A stretch of DNA of 8,745 bases from Myxococcota bacterium (GTDB taxonomy: Bacteria > Myxococcota_A > UBA9160 > PR03). Where the stretch lies: assembly GCA_025453505.1 (NCBI GenBank), contig JALOQG010000094.1:1-8745 (forward strand), in the 5' to 3' direction. Below the pieces are notes generated by a model. The model did not search any database. It saw only the letters and a program-made list of their open reading frames with translations, and had not been told where the DNA came from. Shown here piece after piece: positions 6,092-8,745 of this stretch. Made by a program: the position numbers and the translations under genes. How positions within the stretch are numbered: the stretch's first letter is position 1; each line of letters opens with the position of its first letter.

Positions 6092-6910
6092 GTGCACCCC
6101 GTCCTGTTTCGCATCGGAAGCTACGAAGTCCCGAGCTACGGCGTGCTCCTCACGCTCGCGTTCGCGGCGGGCATCTGGGTCGCGCGGCGGCGCGCGGCCG
6201 AGCGCGGCATCAGCGAAGAGCGCGTACTCGACGTCTGCATGCTGATCCTCTTCTCCTCGATCCTCGGCGCGCGGCTGCTGTGGGTGCTGACGCATCTCGA
6301 CCAGTTCCAGGCGCCGCACGGTTCCTGGACCGATGCGCTCAATCCGTTTCGCGGCGGCGCCTACGTCGGATTCGCGGGCCTCTCGGTGCTCGGCGGGGTG
6401 ATCCTCGCGACCGTCTCCGCGCTCGCGTACCTCGCGTGGAAGAAGCTGCCGGTGCTCGCGACCGCGGACGTGCTCGCGCCGTCGGTCGCGCTCGGCGAGG
6501 GCATCACGCGGATCGGCTGCTTCCTGAACGGATGCTGCTACGGACTGCCTTGCGACGCGGGTTTCTGCTTGCGCTTCCCGACCGACAGTCCCGCCGCGAT
6601 CTCGTATCACGGTGCGGCGGTCCATCCGACCCAGCTCTACGCGTCCGCGATCGGATTCCTCTCCTTCTTCGTACTGAGCGCGCTGCTGCGCCGGCCGCCG
6701 TTCGCGGGCGCCGTGTTCGGTGCCTTCCTCGCGATCCAGGGCGTGCAGCGTCTGCTGCTCGACCTCGTGCGTCACCAGGACGAGTCGGTGATCTGGTTCC
6801 ACGTGGGAGGGACTCCCTTCGGCGCGAACCAGGGCGTGTCCGTCGCGCTGCTCGTGGTGGGCGTGATCCTGCTGGTGACGTTCCGCGCCCGGGCCGCCGC
6901 GCGCGCGTGA
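6092..6910 (+). CDS. lgt: Prolipoprotein diacylglyceryl transferase (Lgt family)
   Basis: A 272-residue integral inner-membrane enzyme. It transfers the diacylglyceryl group of phosphatidylglycerol to the lipobox cysteine of prolipoproteins, the first step of lipoprotein maturation. The GTG start gives the usual Lgt opening (MHPVLFRIGSYEVPSYGVLL). An ungapped 40-residue spacing aligns Leu100 in VLGG with E. coli His103, and Arg140 in TRIGCFLNGCCYG with Arg143. HPTQLY (178-183), Arg220 (like Arg239) and Asp224 (like Glu243) also line up. The N146 and E151 equivalents are Cys143 and Cys148, a Cys-rich variant I recall in other deltaproteobacterial Lgt proteins. The signature Arg and the HPTQLY block support real Lgt identity, but the substituted positions leave some doubt over activity. 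There is no Shine-Dalgarno. The lipid kinase follows after 10 bases, so the two are very likely one operon. Confidence 0.87.
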   Translation: MHPVLFRIGSYEVPSYGVLLTLAFAAGIWVARRRAAERGISEERVLDVCMLILFSSILGARLLWVLTHLDQFQAPHGSWTDALNPFRGGAYVGFAGLSVLGGVILATVSALAYLAWKKLPVLATADVLAPSVALGEGITRIGCFLNGCCYGLPCDAGFCLRFPTDSPAAISYHGAAVHPTQLYASAIGFLSFFVLSALLRRPPFAGAVFGAFLAIQGVQRLLLDLVRHQDESVIWFHVGGTPFGANQGVSVALLVVGVILLVTFRARAAARA

Positions 6911-6924
6911 TGCCGCCGCCGTGA
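6910..6924 (+). other. Four-codon ORF linking lgt to the lipid kinase gene
   Basis: An ATG overlaps the lgt stop (TGATG, 6908-6912) and opens a frame reading Met-Pro-Pro-Pro, ending in a TGA at 6922-6924. That TGA overlaps the lipid kinase start (GTGA, 6921-6924). It is the only sequence between two genes that lack a Shine-Dalgarno here, so it could hand terminating ribosomes from one to the other. It could also be chance in a GC-rich spacer. Confidence 0.3.
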
Positions 6925-7796
6925 AGGTGCTCGTCGTCGCCAACCCCGCCGCGGGGAGCGGCCGGGGTCGCGAACGCACCGAGGTGTTGGTGCGGCGGCT
7001 CGAGGCGCGCGGTCATGCCGTCGAGCGCTTCGCGACGCGGGCCCCGGGCGACGCGTGCCGGCGCGTGGCCGAGGCGGAGGGCGCGGTCGACTGCATCGTC
7101 GCGGCGGGCGGTGACGGCACGCTGAACGAGGTCGTCAACGGGCTCGCGGATCCGAGCCGTACGCCGTTGCTGCCCCTCGCGCTCGGCACCGCCAACATGC
7201 TGGCGGGGGCGCTCGGTATTCCGCGCGACCCCGTCGTCCTCGCCGAGCTGATCGAGCGCGGCGCGCTGCGGAGGATCGATCTCGGCCTCGCGGGCGGATC
7301 GCGCTTTCTCGGTGTGGCCGGCGTCGGCTTCGACGCGATGGTCACCGAGGCGGTTCGGCGGACGCGCCGCGGCACGCTCGGCTACCCGGGCTACGCGTTG
7401 CCGATCCTGCGCACGCTGCGCGGCTATCGCGCGCCGCGCCTGCGCGTGACGCTCGACGATCGCGCGCCGGAGGCGTGCGGTTTCCTGATCGTGGCGAAGC
7501 TGCCGAACTACGGCGGCCTCTTCGCGGTGACGCCCGACGCGCGTCCCGACTCGGGCCATCTCGATGCCTGCCTGTTCCGCGACGCGAGCTTCGGTGGTCT
7601 CGTCCGGATCGTGCGGCCGGCCTGGCAGGGCCGGCTCGCCCTCCGGAACGATTGCCTCGTGACGAGCGCGCACCGCATCCGGATCGAGACCGAGGACGGA
7701 CCTCCCGCCTCGGTCCAGCTGGACGGCGACGCCTGGGGGAAGACCCCGGTCGATCTCTCAGTCGAAGCGCGGGTCGTGCCGATGCTCGTTCCGTGA
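6921..7796 (+). CDS. Diacylglycerol kinase family lipid kinase (YegS/DgkB type)
   Basis: A 291-residue protein of the DAGK_cat family (LCB5/COG1597). It is expected to phosphorylate a diacylglycerol-like lipid with ATP at the cytoplasmic face of the membrane. NPAAGSG at residues 8-14 begins the nucleotide-binding N-domain. GGDGTLNEVVNG at 63-74 is the signature loop, and LGTANMLA at 88-95 follows. GVGFDAMV lies near 134-141. The beta-sandwich C-domain ends with QLDGDAW at 266-272, where the family normally has an acidic DGE-type active-site motif. Length and domain order are normal and there is no membrane segment. The substrate could be diacylglycerol, phosphatidylglycerol or a sphingoid lipid; family sequence alone does not separate these. 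The GTG start follows lgt by 10 bases and makes a standard N-terminus (MKVLVVANPAAG). Co-expression with lgt suggests a role in membrane glycerolipid turnover. Confidence 0.92.
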   Translation: MKVLVVANPAAGSGRGRERTEVLVRRLEARGHAVERFATRAPGDACRRVAEAEGAVDCIVAAGGDGTLNEVVNGLADPSRTPLLPLALGTANMLAGALGIPRDPVVLAELIERGALRRIDLGLAGGSRFLGVAGVGFDAMVTEAVRRTRRGTLGYPGYALPILRTLRGYRAPRLRVTLDDRAPEACGFLIVAKLPNYGGLFAVTPDARPDSGHLDACLFRDASFGGLVRIVRPAWQGRLALRNDCLVTSAHRIRIETEDGPPASVQLDGDAWGKTPVDLSVEARVVPMLVP

Positions 7797-7875
7797 ACAC
7801 CGCGGCCGATCCCTGTGTAGAGCGGAGCGCTGGCACGGCGGCTCGTGCATCGCACCCGCGTTACGATTCCCGATC
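7797..7875. other. Intergenic region upstream of the glycosyltransferase gene
   Basis: A 79-base spacer. I see no stem followed by a T-run, so no intrinsic terminator for the lgt-lipid kinase unit. The only structured element is a TACGAT hexamer at its right end. Confidence 0.5.
7862..7867 (+). promoter_or_regulatory. Putative -10 element for the glycosyltransferase gene
   Basis: TACGAT within GTTACGATTCCCGATC, ending 8 bases before the GTG at 7876. There is no Shine-Dalgarno, so a leaderless or near-leaderless mRNA is predicted. Unlike most of the other copies it is not followed by GCGC. Confidence 0.38.
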
Positions 7876-8745
7876 GTGAGTGCCCCCCCCACCAGAGACT
7901 CCCGCGTGCTGCTGCTGTCGCACCGGAACGTGCACCCGGCCGTCTCGCGCTGCATGACGTACGAGTTCGAGGACCTGATCGGCGAAGTCGACGCGGCGGA
8001 CCTGGCTTCGGTCAACCCGGCGCCCTGGCCGCGGTCCCTGCTGCGTCTCGAGCGTCTGCTGCCCGCTGCCTTCGCGCGCTTCGCTCCGTCGGCCCCGGTT
8101 CCGGCCCGCCGCTACGATCTGCTCTACCTCTCGCTCCACACGCCGTCGGATCTCGCGCGCGTGCAGCCGCTCGGACGTTGGCTCGGCCTGGCCGAACGCA
8201 GCGCCTGCAACATCGACGAAGTCTGGCTGCACGATCTCGCGGTCCGCACCGGCGATCTCGCGATGCTGCGGCGCTTCGACTGCGTGTTCACCGCGTGTCG
8301 CGGCGCCGTCGAGGAGCTGGAGCGGCTGCTCGGCCGCCCCTGTCACTATTTGCCGCCGTCGGCCGATGCCTTGCGCTTCGCGCCGGCGGGTCTCGAGCGC
8401 CTGATCGACGTCTACTTCATGGGGCGCCGCCGGCCGGAGCTGCAGAACGCGCTGAACGCCGCGACGCGCCGCAAGGGCTACTTCTATCACTTCGACACGG
8501 TCTGCAACCCGCTCGTGACCACCTACCTCGAGCACCGGCTACGCCTCGCCGAACTCGTGCAGCGGACCCGCTACTTCATCGTGGACGTCGCCAATGCGGA
8601 TCGCGTCGAGCAGAGCGGCGCGCAGCCGGAGATCGGCACGCGCTTCTTCGAGGGCGCCGCCGGGGGCGCCGTCATGCTCGGAATCGCGCCCGACACCGAC
8701 GCCTTCCGTTCGCTCTTCGGCTGGCAGGACGCCGTGATCCCGGTC
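7876..8745 (+). CDS. CgeB-like glycosyltransferase (partial, runs off the right edge)
   Basis: The plus strand is open from a GTG at 7876 to the end of the window, 290 residues with no stop, so the C-terminus is missing. The protein resembles GT-B glycosyltransferases of the Glyco_trans_1_2/CgeB group. A Rossmann-like strand opens it (RVLLLSHRNVH, 10-20), and a DLLYLSLHTPS strand lies at 81-91. A linker HYLPPSADALRF spans 157-168, and the second domain starts near VYFMGRRRPEL (179-189). RFFEGAAGGAVMLG (256-269) carries the Glu of the donor-binding EGxAxG block of this group. It would transfer a sugar from a nucleotide-sugar donor in the cytoplasm, probably for surface glycans; acceptor and sugar are unknown. 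The start is not backed by a Shine-Dalgarno but by a TACGAT 8 bases upstream. Eight consecutive C bases (7883-7890) lie in codons 3-5. The family call is fairly sure at fold level. Confidence 0.8.
   Translation, partial: MSAPPTRDSRVLLLSHRNVHPAVSRCMTYEFEDLIGEVDAADLASVNPAPWPRSLLRLERLLPAAFARFAPSAPVPARRYDLLYLSLHTPSDLARVQPLGRWLGLAERSACNIDEVWLHDLAVRTGDLAMLRRFDCVFTACRGAVEELERLLGRPCHYLPPSADALRFAPAGLERLIDVYFMGRRRPELQNALNAATRRKGYFYHFDTVCNPLVTTYLEHRLRLAELVQRTRYFIVDVANADRVEQSGAQPEIGTRFFEGAAGGAVMLGIAPDTDAFRSLFGWQDAVIPV

Noticed and set aside
5113..6924. 603-codon plus-strand open frame across the PerM-like gene and lgt
   Set aside because: Low-complexity Asp/His/Arg-rich translation with no domain; it spans two genes with clear family motifs on opposite strands.
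7861..8535. 224-codon minus-strand open frame at the right end
   Set aside because: It is the antisense shadow of the glycosyltransferase frame, rich in Arg/Glu/Val with no recognisable fold, while the plus-strand frame shows a GT-B pattern.

Overview
This is an 8.7 kb window of very GC-rich bacterial chromosome with tightly packed genes. It carries ten protein-coding genes, two of them cut by the window edges, on alternating strands. I see no RNA gene, mobile element, CRISPR array or long repeat. GC-rich codon use, frequent GTG starts, and a lipoprotein transferase of the 'GCFLNGCCYG' type fit a Myxococcota or other former deltaproteobacterial lineage. That placement is an inference from style, not a phylogenetic result.

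Layout from left to right. (1) Positions 1-472, minus strand, hold the N-terminal part of an exported FG-GAP/VCBS repeat protein. (2) Positions 554-1519 encode an HSL-family (family IV) alpha/beta-hydrolase esterase. It overlaps by 4 bases a small membrane protein (1516-1953) of the CmpB/TMEM229 type. (3) Positions 1977-3659 encode dihydroxy-acid dehydratase (ilvD) with the three-cysteine [2Fe-2S] signature. (4) Positions 3646-4071, minus strand, encode an unrecognised small membrane protein. It overlaps the ilvD end by 14 bases and is divergent from (5), a crotonase-superfamily acyl-CoA enzyme (4113-4937). (6) Positions 4942-6054, minus strand, encode an AI-2E/PerM family membrane protein. 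It is divergent from (7) lgt (6092-6910), which is followed after 10 bases by (8) a diacylglycerol-kinase-family lipid kinase (6921-7796). (9) From 7876 to the right edge lies a CgeB-like glycosyltransferase with no stop in the window.

The genes do not form one pathway. The content is mixed housekeeping: valine/isoleucine/pantothenate synthesis (ilvD), acyl-CoA and ester metabolism (crotonase, esterase), and envelope lipid work (lgt plus lipid kinase). The only clear functional pair is lgt with the lipid kinase, since both act on glycerolipids at the cytoplasmic membrane.

The most interesting signal is regulatory. Nearly every gene that begins a transcription unit is preceded by a TAnnnT hexamer, mostly followed by a GCGC-rich stretch. 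Where a Shine-Dalgarno sequence exists, the hexamer lies 20-34 bases upstream of the start. Where none exists, it lies only 6-8 bases upstream, as expected for leaderless mRNAs. Between the divergent pair at 4071/4113 two such hexamers form the arms of a 22-bp near-perfect palindrome. Other points of note are the loss of both classical catalytic glutamates in the crotonase, a four-codon ORF bridging lgt and the lipid kinase, and substitutions at conserved Lgt positions. I found no convincing new multi-gene system.
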